A stretch of 64,000 nucleotides of DNA from Trinickia acidisoli (GCF_017315725.1 NZ_JAFLRG010000002.1:1736001-1800000); one strand, 5' to 3'; counted from the first letter of the stretch, positions 27,717-36,528 are shown. The notes: generated from the letters alone by a model not told the origin. Translations and numbers: made by a program.

Positions 27717-28202
27717 ATGCCTGATAGCCCCCCGCTGTTTTCCATCCATGCCGTCTCGGCCGAGCATGTCCTACCATTGCGACGGACGATCCTTTTGGAC
27801 AATCAAACCGATTCGTGTCGCTTTCGAGGCGACGACGAACCGACGACATTGCATGTCGCCGTCTACCAAGGCGAGCGCATCGTAGCCGTGGCAACCGTAT
27901 GCCGCGAGGCGCTGCCCGGATTGCAAAACGATACGGCCTGGCGCCTTCGCGGCGTAGCGGTCGAGTCGCATGTGCGCCGTTATGGTTTCGGACGCACGCT
28001 CATGAAGCTTTGTTTCGATCACGCTCGCCGGCATGGCGGCAGGCTCGCCTGGTGCACTGCCCGCGAAACGGCACGCGGCTTTTACGAAGCGCTCGGTTTT
28101 GCATCTTCGTCCCCGCCGTTCAAGCTGCCTTCCAGAGGGGATCTACTTTTCTACGAAATGCATTACATATTGCCGGGCGAGCCCATCACGGACGTCGAAT
28201 AA
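27717..28202 (+). CDS. GNAT family N-acetyltransferase
   Basis: 161 residues from the ATG at 27717. The acetyl-CoA-binding region is visible as WRLRGVAVESHVRRYGFGRT followed by LMKLCFDHARRHGG, and the late beta strand as ARGFYEALGFASSSPPF. It transfers acetyl to an unknown amine. A start 40 codons upstream is open but atypical. It is divergent from the GntR gene and converges with the HTH-like gene. Confidence 0.88.
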   Translation: MPDSPPLFSIHAVSAEHVLPLRRTILLDNQTDSCRFRGDDEPTTLHVAVYQGERIVAVATVCREALPGLQNDTAWRLRGVAVESHVRRYGFGRTLMKLCFDHARRHGGRLAWCTARETARGFYEALGFASSSPPFKLPSRGDLLFYEMHYILPGEPITDVE

Positions 28203-28338
28203 ACCCGTGCGGGCCATTGCGCCGAATCTCCGATACAGCATGGGCATGTCGTGCGAAAACCCGCGAACGCGTGCAACGATTCCTGCGCCTTCAAATGCCG
28301 CCCGACGACGCATGTCGGCGACGCCGATGGCGCTACGC

Positions 28339-28863
28339 TTACGCCACGAGTGAGGTCAACTGCTGATTGGCACGAGGCTCGATTTCACGCGCCCCCTTCG
28401 CCAAATTCACCTGCTTGGTGGACTTCGCCATATCGATGAGATCCGAGGCGATCGGATAGTTGCCTCGCCCCATCAGCCAAACGAGCACGTCCGACAGATG
28501 CCAAACGGACGGATTGCCTTCATGAACCGGCAAAGGAAACTGTGATGCATGCGCGAGCATCAGCTTACGCATGTTTTGACGCGTGACTCCGGCTGCATCC
28601 GCCACATCTGTCAGGCCAACGAAATCGGGACCCGCTTCCACGAGCCGTGCCGATGCGATTGCTTGCTTGACGTCGCGCAACGCCGTATAAATCGCAGACC
28701 AAGCATCTGCGCTTTCGCGCCTAAACGCCAATGCGATTCGGCCCGGCTGACCGATACCGATCGTGGCATCGTCACAGCCCGCTTCGAAAAGGCGCTCGAC
28801 AATCCGCTCCTGATCGCAATCGTCGTCTGCAAGCTGATATTTGAGCGTAAAAGCGTATTCCAT
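28339..28863 (-). CDS. Hypothetical protein with a HTH-like segment
   Basis: 174 residues, cytoplasmic. The first 85 resemble a small alpha/beta domain (YAFTLKYQLADDDCDQERIV). At about 100-122 lies a helix-turn-helix-like stretch, LTDVADAAGVTRQNMRKLML, and then SVWHLSDVLVWLMGRG. The layout suggests a DNA-binding regulator or antitoxin, but no toxin-like partner is adjacent. A good TAGGAG ribosome site precedes the ATG, and a near-consensus promoter lies about 95 bp upstream. Confidence 0.75.
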   Translation of the reverse strand: MEYAFTLKYQLADDDCDQERIVERLFEAGCDDATIGIGQPGRIALAFRRESADAWSAIYTALRDVKQAIASARLVEAGPDFVGLTDVADAAGVTRQNMRKLMLAHASQFPLPVHEGNPSVWHLSDVLVWLMGRGNYPIASDLIDMAKSTKQVNLAKGAREIEPRANQQLTSLVA

Positions 28864-28955
28864 TAGGACTCCTATGTTCTTGCGCGTCTACCCGGCTCGA
28901 CACTCGCAATCCATTGCGAAATCGCGATGTGGTCGTTGCATTCATCAACACGGCA

Positions 28956-28984
28956 AGCGTACCGCTCCATAGTTTGGTTGTCAA
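28956..28984 (-). promoter_or_regulatory. Sigma-70 promoter for the HTH-like gene
   Basis: On the minus strand TTGACA (28984-28979), a 17-bp spacer and TACGCT (28961-28956). The -35 lies inside a perfect inverted repeat, GTTGTCAATCGACAAC (28977-28992), a likely operator. The leader before the ATG at 28863 would be about 85 nt. Confidence 0.6.
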
Positions 28985-29082
28985 TCGACAACTTTAAAAT
29001 TGATCAACGAATGGAGAGTACCGGCCGAGCGATCCGACGGTGAATACGTCGAACGGCATAGTCCCAGCCTGAAGCAGACGAC

Positions 29083-29117
29083 AAAAAAGCCCCGACGGCA
29101 TGACCCGTCGGGGCTTT
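29083..29117 (-). terminator. Intrinsic terminator after gltA
   Basis: Arms AGCCCCGACGG (29088-29098) and CCGTCGGGGCT (29105-29115) form a strong GC stem with a short loop. On the minus strand it is followed by TTTTTT (29088-29083). It lies about 50 bp beyond the gltA stop and should end the sdhCDAB-sdhE-gltA transcript. Confidence 0.92.
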
Positions 29118-29164
29118 GGCGATTTCGACGAACCGGCTGGTGCCGGCCGGATCGACGCGAGCGA

Positions 29165-30469
29165 TTAGCTGCGTTGGCTGATCGGCTTCGCTACGCGCGA
29201 CGTTTCGCCGATAAACAACTGACGCGGGCGGCCGATCTTCTGCTCGGCTTCCGAGATCATCTCGTTCCACTGAGCGATCCAACCCACGGTGCGCGCCATC
29301 GCGAAGATGCAGGTAAACATCGACGTCGGGATGCCGAGCGCTCGCTGAACAATGCCCGAGTAGAAATCGACGTTCGGATAAAGCTTGCGCGACACGAAGT
29401 ATTCGTCTTCGAGTGCAATCTTCTCGAGTTGCATCGCGAGCTTGAACAGCGGGTCGTCGTGCAAGCCGAGTTCCTCGAGCACTTCGTAACACGTTTCGCG
29501 CATGAGTTTCGCACGCGGATCGTAGTTCTTGTACACGCGGTGGCCGAAGCCCATCAGCTTCACGCCCGAGTTCTTATCCTTGACCTGCTTGATGAACTCG
29601 GGAATGTTGTCCGGCGAGCCGATTTGTTCGAGCATGTTCAGTGCCGCTTCGTTCGCACCGCCATGCGCCGGGCCCCAGAGACAGGCAATACCGGCAGCGA
29701 TACACGCGAACGGATTCGCGCCCGACGAACCGGCCAGACGCACGGTCGACGTCGACGCGTTCTGCTCGTGATCGGCGTGCAGAATCAAAATGCGATCGAG
29801 CGCGCGCACCAGCACGTCGTTGATCTTGTACTCTTCGCACGGGTTCGAGAACATCATGCGCATGAAGTTCGCGCTATACGACAACTCGTTCTTCGGATAC
29901 ACGAACGGCTGCCCGATGCTGTACTTGTACGCCATTGCCACGAGCGTCGGCAGCTTCGCGATCATGCGGATCGCCGACACGTCGCGATGGTGCGGATCGT
30001 TGATGTTCAGCGAATCGTGATAGAACGCCGACAGCGCGCCAACCGACGCGACGAGAATCGACATCGGGTGCGAATCGCGACGGAAGCCGCGGAAGAAGAA
30101 CTGCATCTGTTCGTGCACCATCGTGTGGCGCGTCACCGTGCTGACGAATTCTTCTTTCTGCTCGACGGTGGGCAGGTCGCCCTTCAACAGCAGATAGCAC
30201 GTTTCGAGAAAATCCGCGTTTTGCGCGAGATTGTCGATCGGGTAGCCGCGGTACAGCAGCTCGCCCTTGTCCCCGTCGATATACGTGATGGCGGAATTGC
30301 ACGACGCCGTCGACATGAAGCCGGGGTCGTACGTGAATTTGCCGGTTTGGCCGTATAGCTTGCGGATGTCGATCACGTCCGGGCCCAACGTGCCCTTGTA
30401 GATCGGCATTTCAACGCTCGGCGAATTATCGCTGAACGAGAGCGTGGCTTTAACATCTGACGGAGTCAT
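29165..30469 (-). CDS. gltA: Citrate synthase
   Basis: 434 residues starting MTPSDVKATLSFSDNSP. Catalytic histidines are in WGPAHGGANEAALNM and MGFGHRVYKNYDPRA; the length and the N-terminal beta domain fit the hexameric, Gram-negative type II enzyme that NADH can inhibit. It condenses oxaloacetate and acetyl-CoA. A long upstream frame is open but overlaps sdhE and is not family-like. It follows sdhE by 68 bp. Confidence 0.97.
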   Translation of the reverse strand: MTPSDVKATLSFSDNSPSVEMPIYKGTLGPDVIDIRKLYGQTGKFTYDPGFMSTASCNSAITYIDGDKGELLYRGYPIDNLAQNADFLETCYLLLKGDLPTVEQKEEFVSTVTRHTMVHEQMQFFFRGFRRDSHPMSILVASVGALSAFYHDSLNINDPHHRDVSAIRMIAKLPTLVAMAYKYSIGQPFVYPKNELSYSANFMRMMFSNPCEEYKINDVLVRALDRILILHADHEQNASTSTVRLAGSSGANPFACIAAGIACLWGPAHGGANEAALNMLEQIGSPDNIPEFIKQVKDKNSGVKLMGFGHRVYKNYDPRAKLMRETCYEVLEELGLHDDPLFKLAMQLEKIALEDEYFVSRKLYPNVDFYSGIVQRALGIPTSMFTCIFAMARTVGWIAQWNEMISEAEQKIGRPRQLFIGETSRVAKPISQRS

Positions 30470-30537
30470 AGCATCCTCAATCGAAGTTGGAACGGGTTTC
30501 CGATCATGCGCGCGCGGCGCGTCTAGCATTGCGGCAC

Positions 30538-30936
30538 TCAAACGGCGCGCAACAGCCCCAGCACCCGGACGATGTCCGGGTCGGAAAGGTCGCCTTCCGG
30601 TTCCTTGCGAGCGAGAAGCAAGTCCATCAGGTCGTTGTCGCTCAGCTCGAACAAACGTGTGAGCGCACCCACGTCGTCGTCGCTGAGGTTCTCCTCGTAA
30701 CGGCTGAAGAAACGTTCGAAGATCAAATCGTTTTCCAGCAAACCACGCCGCGCGCGCCAACGAAGGCGCGCACGACGCAACGGGTCTGACTGATGCGAAG
30801 CATCAGTATGCGCCGAGCCGGCCCCGGGCGTCCCGAAGGACTCCTCGGGGGGAGCATCGCACGGAACCGAAGTAGACGCCGTAGCGCCAACTTCGGTGGC
30901 CGGCGAATGAAGCGAGCGCGGAGAGGCAAGTCTCAT
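30538..30936 (-). CDS. sdhE: Succinate dehydrogenase assembly factor SdhE
   Basis: 132 residues. The C-terminal 80 are the SdhE fold (ARLRWRARRGLLENDLIFER, with the RG motif needed for flavinylation of SdhA), then LSDNDLMDLLLARKEPEGDL. SdhE helps attach FAD to SdhA. The N-terminal 50 residues are an extra low-complexity extension, and the ATG lies 3 bp after sdhB's stop. An internal start would need a non-ATG codon. The gene lies between sdhB and gltA, as expected. Confidence 0.9.
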   Translation of the reverse strand: MRLASPRSLHSPATEVGATASTSVPCDAPPEESFGTPGAGSAHTDASHQSDPLRRARLRWRARRGLLENDLIFERFFSRYEENLSDDDVGALTRLFELSDNDLMDLLLARKEPEGDLSDPDIVRVLGLLRAV

Positions 30937-30939
30937 TCT

Positions 30940-31644
30940 TTAAACCGCGCGGCGCACCATCAGTTCCTTGATCTTGCCGATCGCCTTCGTCGGGTTGAGG
31001 CCCTTCGGGCACACGTCGACGCAGTTCATGATCGTATGGCAACGGAACAGACGGTAGGGGTCTTCGAGATTGTCCAAACGCTCGCCGGTCGCTTCGTCGC
31101 GGCTATCGGCAATGAAGCGATAGGCCTGCAACAGCCCGGCCGGGCCGACGAACTTGTCCGGATTCCACCAGAAGCTCGGGCACGAGGTCGAACAACTCGC
31201 GCAAAGAATGCACTCGTACAGGCCGTCGAGCTCGTCGCGTTCCTGCGGCGATTGCAGACGCTCCTTTTCGGGCGGCGGCGTGTCGTTGATGAGGTACGGC
31301 TTGATCGAGTGATACTGATTGAAGAATTGCGTGAAGTCGCAAATCAAATCGCGCACCACCGGCAGCCCCGGCAGCGGACGCAGCACGATCTTTTGCGGCA
31401 GATCGTTCAGGTTCGTCAAGCAGGCGAGCCCGTTCTTGCCGTTGATGTTCATTGCATCCGAACCGCAGACGCCCTCGCGGCACGAGCGGCGGAACGACAG
31501 CGTTTCGTCGAGTGCCTTCAGCTTCACGAGTGCGTCGAGCAGCATGCGGTCGCCCACGCCGATCTCGAGATCGTACGTCTGCATGCGCGGCGCGGCATCC
31601 TTGTCCGGATCGTAGCGATAGATTTCGAAAGTACGTTTTGCCAT
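30940..31644 (-). CDS. sdhB: Succinate dehydrogenase iron-sulfur subunit
   Basis: 234 residues. All three cluster motifs are present: [2Fe-2S] in SCREGVCGSDAMNINGKNGL, [4Fe-4S] in CILCASCSTSCPSFWW, and [3Fe-4S] around CHTIMNCVDVCPKGLNP. It carries electrons from SdhA to the membrane quinone site in respiratory complex II. It lies 28 bp after sdhA. Confidence 0.97.
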   Translation of the reverse strand: MAKRTFEIYRYDPDKDAAPRMQTYDLEIGVGDRMLLDALVKLKALDETLSFRRSCREGVCGSDAMNINGKNGLACLTNLNDLPQKIVLRPLPGLPVVRDLICDFTQFFNQYHSIKPYLINDTPPPEKERLQSPQERDELDGLYECILCASCSTSCPSFWWNPDKFVGPAGLLQAYRFIADSRDEATGERLDNLEDPYRLFRCHTIMNCVDVCPKGLNPTKAIGKIKELMVRRAV

Positions 31645-31672
31645 TTCGCGTGTGTCCTTTGATTTCGCCGGA

Positions 31673-33448
31673 TTAGAAGGTACGGGCCTTCGGCGGCACC
31701 GATTCGACCGTCAACGGCGTCATGTGCACCGGCTTGTAATCGAGGCGATCGCCTTCGCTGAACCACAGCGAGTGGCGCAGCCAATTGACGTCGTCGCGTT
31801 CTTCGTAATCGCTCTGTGCATGCGCGCCGCGGCTTTCCTTGCGCGCTTCGGCCGAAACCATCGTCGCACGCGCGACTTCGATCAAGTTCGCGAGTTCGAG
31901 CGCTTCGACGCGAGCCGTGTTGAACACCTTCGATTTGTCCTTCAGGTGCACGTGGTTCACGCGCTCGGCAACTTCCTTGATCTTCTCGACGCCTTCGGCG
32001 AGCAGCTTCGACGTACGGAACACGCCGGCATGCGCTTGCATCGCCGAGCGGATGTCGCCCGCGATCGCTTGCGTATATTCGCCCGAGCTCGACTTATCGA
32101 GCTTGTCCAGGCGCGACAACGCGAAATCGGCAGCATCGGCCGGCAGCGGCTTGTGCTCCTTGATTTCCTTGACGTGCTTGACGATATGGTTGCCCGCGGC
32201 ACGGCCGAACACGACGAGATCGAGCAGCGAGTTCGTGCCGAGGCGGTTCGCACCGTGCACCGACACGCAAGAGCATTCGCCGACGGCGTAAAAGCCGTTG
32301 ACGACTTCTTCGTGTCCGCGCGGCGTGCCCACGACTTGGCCGTGGATATTCGTGGGGATGCCGCCCATTTGGTAATGGATCGTCGGCACGACGGGAATCG
32401 GCTCCTTGATGCAGTCGACGTTCGCGAACTTGAGCGCGATCTCGCGAATCGACGGCAGACGCTTCATGATCGTCTCGGCGCCGATGTGCGACAGGTCGAG
32501 CAGCACGTGATCCTTGTGCGGACCCACCCCGCGGCCTTCCTTGATTTCCTGGTCCATCGAGCGCGACACGAAATCGCGCGGCGCCAAATCTTTCAGCGTC
32601 GGCGCGTAGCGCTCCATGAAGCGCTCGCCGTTCGCGTTGCGCAAGATACCGCCTTCGCCGCGCACGCCTTCGGTGATCAGCACGCCCGCGCCGGCTACGC
32701 CGGTCGGGTGGAACTGCCAGAACTCCATGTCCTGCAGCGCGATGCCCGAGCGAGCCGCCATGCCGAGGCCGTCACCAGTGTTGATGAACGCATTCGTCGA
32801 CGCCGCGAAGATACGCCCCGCACCGCCCGTCGCGAACAGCGTGCACTTGCCTTCGAGGATGTACACGTCGCCCGTTTCCATTTCGAGCGCCGTTACGCCG
32901 AGCACGTCGCCGTCGGCGTCGCGGATCAGATCGAGCGCCATCCATTCGACGAAGAACTGCGTCTTCGCCGCGACGTTTTGCTGGTAGAGCGTATGCAGAA
33001 GCGCGTGGCCGGTACGGTCTGCCGCGGCGCAGGCGCGCTGCACGGGCTTCTCGCCGTAATTGGCCGTGTGGCCGCCGAACGGACGCTGATAGATCGTGCC
33101 GTCCGCATTGCGGTCGAACGGCATGCCGAAGTGCTCGAGCTCATAGACAGCGTTGGGCGCCTCGCGGCACATGAATTCAATGGCGTCTTGATCGCCGAGC
33201 CAATCCGAGCCCTTGATCGTGTCGTAGAAGTGATAGTGCCAGTTGTCTTCGCTCATGTTGCCGAGCGACGCGCCGATGCCGCCTTGCGCTGCGACCGTGT
33301 GCGAGCGCGTCGGAAACACTTTCGAGAGCACGCAAACCGACAGGCCGGCACGCGCGAGCTGCAGCGACGCGCGCATCCCCGAACCGCCCGCGCCGACGAT
33401 GACCACGTCGAAGCGGCGACGCGGCAGAGAATTCTTGATTGCAACCAT
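31673..33448 (-). CDS. sdhA: Succinate dehydrogenase flavoprotein subunit
   Basis: 591 residues from the ATG at 33448 (MVAIKNSLPRRRFDVVIVGA). The covalent FAD histidine is H50 in RSHTVAAQGGIGASLGN. Substrate-site residues lie in HGANRLGTNSLLDLVVFGRA. It oxidises succinate to fumarate in the TCA cycle. The ATG at 33448 lies 4 bp after the sdhD stop, implying translational coupling, and is preferred to one further upstream inside sdhD. Confidence 0.97.
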   Translation of the reverse strand: MVAIKNSLPRRRFDVVIVGAGGSGMRASLQLARAGLSVCVLSKVFPTRSHTVAAQGGIGASLGNMSEDNWHYHFYDTIKGSDWLGDQDAIEFMCREAPNAVYELEHFGMPFDRNADGTIYQRPFGGHTANYGEKPVQRACAAADRTGHALLHTLYQQNVAAKTQFFVEWMALDLIRDADGDVLGVTALEMETGDVYILEGKCTLFATGGAGRIFAASTNAFINTGDGLGMAARSGIALQDMEFWQFHPTGVAGAGVLITEGVRGEGGILRNANGERFMERYAPTLKDLAPRDFVSRSMDQEIKEGRGVGPHKDHVLLDLSHIGAETIMKRLPSIREIALKFANVDCIKEPIPVVPTIHYQMGGIPTNIHGQVVGTPRGHEEVVNGFYAVGECSCVSVHGANRLGTNSLLDLVVFGRAAGNHIVKHVKEIKEHKPLPADAADFALSRLDKLDKSSSGEYTQAIAGDIRSAMQAHAGVFRTSKLLAEGVEKIKEVAERVNHVHLKDKSKVFNTARVEALELANLIEVARATMVSAEARKESRGAHAQSDYEERDDVNWLRHSLWFSEGDRLDYKPVHMTPLTVESVPPKARTF

Positions 33449-33452
33449 TCTT

Positions 33453-33821
33453 TTACACTCTCCAGAGAATCTGCGCAGCGTAGCCCGCACACGCGAGCAG
33501 CCAGACGATCGTCAGCGCTTGCAACACGAGCCGCGTGCCGACGGGCTTCACATAGTCCATCCAGATGTCGCGCACACCCACCCACGCGTGGTAGAAGAGC
33601 GAGAGCAAGGTGACGAACGTCGCGAGCTTCATCCATTGAGTGGCGAAGATCGAGGCCCAACCGTCGTAGGAGAAATCCTGCGCGCCGAAGAACCAGACGA
33701 GCAGGATGACGGTGTAAATCGCCATGATCGTGGCGGTCACGCGTTGCGCGAGCCAATCGCGCAGGCCGTAATGCGCGCCGACGACGAGGCGCTTCGAGCC
33801 GATTCGGTTGTTGGCTGCCAT
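33453..33821 (-). CDS. sdhD: Succinate dehydrogenase membrane anchor subunit
   Basis: 122 residues with three membrane helices (e.g. ATIMAIYTVILLVWFFGAQD). The heme-side helix includes YHAWVGVRDIWMDYVKPVG. With SdhC it anchors SdhAB and forms the quinone site. The ATG at 33821 is 4 bp after the sdhC stop; an upstream start would overlap sdhC. Confidence 0.94.
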   Translation of the reverse strand: MAANNRIGSKRLVVGAHYGLRDWLAQRVTATIMAIYTVILLVWFFGAQDFSYDGWASIFATQWMKLATFVTLLSLFYHAWVGVRDIWMDYVKPVGTRLVLQALTIVWLLACAGYAAQILWRV

Positions 33822-33825
33822 TTTC

Positions 33826-34242
33826 TTAGAATGCTCCGAACAGTTTGAGCGCGAAGGCAATCGTAAGGATCGACGACACGACGAGAACGACGACGGAAGT
33901 GCGCTTGCCGCTCTCCTTCGTTACCGCATCGTGATTCGTGTCCATCACGAGGTGACGGATGCCGGCGCAGAAGTGGAAAAGAAACGCCCACGCGAGCACG
34001 AGCGTGATGAGCTTGACGACGATGTTGGCGAGAAAGCCCTTGAAGACTTCGAAACTGAGTTCGGAAGTGAGGCTCTGATCGAAGAGGTAGAGCAGGAAGG
34101 GAAGGAAAACGAAGAGAAGCGCACCGCTGACCCGGTGCAGGATCGACACACGCCCCGCTAACGGTAGACGGTATGCCGTCAAGATTTGCCCTAGGCCGAT
34201 GTTCCGGAACTCCGGCCTCGGTTTTTTTACGGCTTCTGCCAT
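33826..34242 (-). CDS. sdhC: Succinate dehydrogenase cytochrome b556 subunit
   Basis: 138 residues with three helices. The N-terminal signature is RPLSPHLxIY-like but here reads PEFRNIGLGQILTAYRLPLA. The heme-binding histidine lies in FHFCAGIRHLVMDTNHDA. It is the first gene of sdhCDAB. The ATG is preceded by TAGGGG and, 9 bp upstream, by a 10-bp palindrome CTACTAGTAG (34252-34261). Confidence 0.95.
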   Translation of the reverse strand: MAEAVKKPRPEFRNIGLGQILTAYRLPLAGRVSILHRVSGALLFVFLPFLLYLFDQSLTSELSFEVFKGFLANIVVKLITLVLAWAFLFHFCAGIRHLVMDTNHDAVTKESGKRTSVVVLVVSSILTIAFALKLFGAF

Positions 34243-34384
34243 GCTAGACCCCTACTAGTAGTCACACTAACCCGCGATTTTAGCGCTTTTTCATTCTGCG
34301 GCGCAGCGAAAACCGGTGGACACCGTTGCGCCCCGTGCAATGATCTCGCTTGCCGGGTGCCGTCGCCGCGACGCTTTGGCGCTG

Positions 34385-35173
34385 TCAGCTCAAGTCGTTC
34401 TGATAGTAGTACCCGGTTGTGACATACCAACCACGGCGCACTTCGACGGGCCGATCGCCATAGGTATAGGACACCCGCTCGACCGACAGCAACGGGAATC
34501 CGGCCGCCACGCCGAGCAATTCCGCCACGGCGGGCTCTGCCGCCACCGCGCGGATCTTCTCCGACGCCCGAATCATGCGCGTGCCGAATTCCGCCTCGAA
34601 CATCGCATAGAGCGGCCCCTTGTACTCGCTTAGGCGCTCGACCGTCAGCCCGCGAAACACGGCTCCAGGCAGCCAGATTTCGTCCAGCACGGTCGTCACG
34701 CCGTCGAATTGCAGCAGGCGCTTGATCAGGACCACAGGCTCGGCCGGCTTCAAGTCGAGCTGGCGCGCGATCTCGGCGGACGCGCGCAAGCGGCGGCATT
34801 CGAGCAGCTTGCTGATGTGCGGATGTTCGGCGGCATCGTCGGCCAAAAGCCGCAGGAACCGAAACTGCGCGCGATCCTCGTTGTGAGTCGCAACGAACGT
34901 ACCCTTGCCCTGGCGCCGCACGAGCAGATTTTCCGCGGCCAGTTCGTCGATCGCCTTTCGGACCGTGCCTTGGCTCACCTTATAGCGCGCCGCGAGTTCG
35001 ACTTCGCTCGGGATGATCTCCCCGGGCTTCCACTCGCCGGACTCGAGGCTCTGCGTGATGAGCCCCTTGATTTGCTGGTACAGCGGGCTGAACGTGGGCG
35101 AAGGGGCGCTCGCAGCCGTGCCGTCGCCGGACTGGCCGTTCGCATTGCCCGCGCTTGCCTGGTTCGCATTCAT
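34385..35173 (-). CDS. GntR family regulator, HutC/UTRA type
   Basis: 262 residues. A low-complexity lead of about 28 residues precedes the winged HTH (SGEWKPGEIIPSEVELAARY, then VSQGTVRKAIDELAAENLLV); a UTRA effector domain fills the C-terminal half (VEVRRGWYVTTGYYYQNDLS at the end). It is divergent from mdh and lies upstream of sdhC on the same strand. A perfect 20-bp palindrome in the mdh intergenic space is its likely operator. Control of TCA-cycle genes is inferred from context. Confidence 0.9.
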   Translation of the reverse strand: MNANQASAGNANGQSGDGTAASAPSPTFSPLYQQIKGLITQSLESGEWKPGEIIPSEVELAARYKVSQGTVRKAIDELAAENLLVRRQGKGTFVATHNEDRAQFRFLRLLADDAAEHPHISKLLECRRLRASAEIARQLDLKPAEPVVLIKRLLQFDGVTTVLDEIWLPGAVFRGLTVERLSEYKGPLYAMFEAEFGTRMIRASEKIRAVAAEPAVAELLGVAAGFPLLSVERVSYTYGDRPVEVRRGWYVTTGYYYQNDLS

Positions 35174-35228
35174 CCGCGCATTTCAACACAAAGGGCCCGC
35201 GCCCGTCCAGGCCTTAGTGGCGGATTCA

Positions 35229-35248
35229 TATGTCTTATATAAGACATA
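35229..35248. promoter_or_regulatory. Perfect 20-bp palindrome, likely operator of the GntR/UTRA regulator
   Basis: TATGTCTTATATAAGACATA reads identically on both strands. It lies between the divergent gntR-type gene (ATG 55 bp away) and mdh, 8 bp upstream of the mdh -35. HutC-type regulators bind such AT-centred palindromes; assignment to this neighbour is inference. I found no second copy upstream of sdhC, gltA or acnA. Confidence 0.78.
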
Positions 35249-35256
35249 AGATACGG

Positions 35257-35285
35257 TTGACTTTGGGAAGCCTCGCTCCTACACT
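35257..35285 (+). promoter_or_regulatory. Sigma-70 promoter of mdh
   Basis: TTGACT (35257-35262), a 17-bp spacer and TACACT (35280-35285). Transcription would start near 35292, leaving a leader of about 105 nt before the mdh ATG. The palindrome just upstream is placed for control from the -45 region. Confidence 0.7.
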
Positions 35286-35397
35286 CCGTCGCGGGCAAGG
35301 ATTCCGGCGTACACGCTTGGCACAACGCGCATAAAATAGCGTTTTTCCCTAAGCGTAGACGCACCAAACGCACCAACGCATCTCTGGAGAGTTCTCA

Positions 35398-36381
35398 ATG
35401 GCTAAGTCCGCAAAGCGCGTTGCCGTCACCGGCGCCGCAGGTCAAATCGGTTACTCGCTGCTGTTTCGTATCGCCAACGGCGATCTGCTCGGCAAGGACC
35501 AGCCCGTCATCCTGCAACTGCTCGATCTCCCGCAAGCGCAAGCCGCCGTCAAGGGCGTCGTCATGGAATTGGAAGACTGCGCATTCCCGCTGCTCGCAGG
35601 CGTGGTCGTGACGGACGATCCGAAGGTCGCGTTCAAGGACGCAGACGTCGCGCTGCTCGTGGGTGCTCGCCCGCGCTCGAAGGGCATGGAGCGTAAGGAT
35701 CTGCTGTCGGCCAATGCCGAAATCTTCACGGTTCAAGGCCGCGCGCTGAACGAAGTCGCAAGCCGCGACGTGAAGGTGCTCGTCGTCGGCAATCCGGCGA
35801 ACACGAATGCCTACATCGCCATGAAGTCGGCTCCCGATCTGCCGAAGAAGAACTTCACGGCCATGCTGCGCCTCGATCACAATCGCGCGCTGTCGCAGCT
35901 CGCCGCGAAGTCGGGCAAGCCCGTTGCTTCGATCGAAAAGCTCGCCGTGTGGGGCAATCACTCGCCGACGATGTACCCCGATTTCCGCGTCGCGACGGTC
36001 GATGGCCAATCGCTCACGCAACTCATCAACGACGACGAGTGGAACCGCAACGTGTTCATCCCGACCGTCGGCAAGCGCGGCGCGGCGATCATCGAAGCGC
36101 GCGGCCTGTCGTCGGCGGCCTCGGCGGCCAATGCGGCGATCGATCACGTGCGTGACTGGGTGCTCGGCACGAACGGCAAGTGGGTCACGATGGGCATCCC
36201 GTCGGACGGCTCCTATGAGATCCCCGAAGACATCGTCTACGGCGTGCCGGTCACTTGCGAAAACGGCGAGTACAAGCGCGTGACGGGTCTCGAAATCGAT
36301 GCCTTCTCGCGCGAGAAGATGGACTTCACGCTGAAAGAATTGCTCGAAGAGCGCGACGGCGTGCAACACCTGCTCGGCTGA
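35398..36381 (+). CDS. mdh: Malate dehydrogenase
   Basis: 327 residues with the NAD-binding loop VTGAAGQIGYSLLFRIANGD and the catalytic His in WGNHSPTMYPDF. Size and motifs match the NAD-dependent dimeric enzyme of beta-proteobacteria. It oxidises malate to oxaloacetate for citrate synthase. It is divergent from the GntR/UTRA gene. Confidence 0.97.
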   Translation: MAKSAKRVAVTGAAGQIGYSLLFRIANGDLLGKDQPVILQLLDLPQAQAAVKGVVMELEDCAFPLLAGVVVTDDPKVAFKDADVALLVGARPRSKGMERKDLLSANAEIFTVQGRALNEVASRDVKVLVVGNPANTNAYIAMKSAPDLPKKNFTAMLRLDHNRALSQLAAKSGKPVASIEKLAVWGNHSPTMYPDFRVATVDGQSLTQLINDDEWNRNVFIPTVGKRGAAIIEARGLSSAASAANAAIDHVRDWVLGTNGKWVTMGIPSDGSYEIPEDIVYGVPVTCENGEYKRVTGLEIDAFSREKMDFTLKELLEERDGVQHLLG

Positions 36382-36390
36382 TCGCCGAAC

Positions 36391-36423
36391 GCCGGCGCCG
36401 CCCGCGCAAGCGGGCGCGCCGGC
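36391..36423 (+). terminator. Long GC hairpin after mdh
   Basis: Arms starting GCCGGCG (36391-36397) and ending CGCCGGC (36417-36423), continuing inward to a GCAA loop with one bulge. It sits 10 bp past the mdh stop. There is no T-run, so it may be a weak or processing-type 3' end rather than a true intrinsic terminator. Confidence 0.4.
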
Positions 36424-36528
36424 AGACGATTCGAGAGCCCGTACCCGAGGCTCTCCCCCGCGACACGTCCCGCAGAGTTCGCCCGAATCCGGTTTTCTTG
36501 AACACGTTTGACGCTCCTGACGCCGAAG

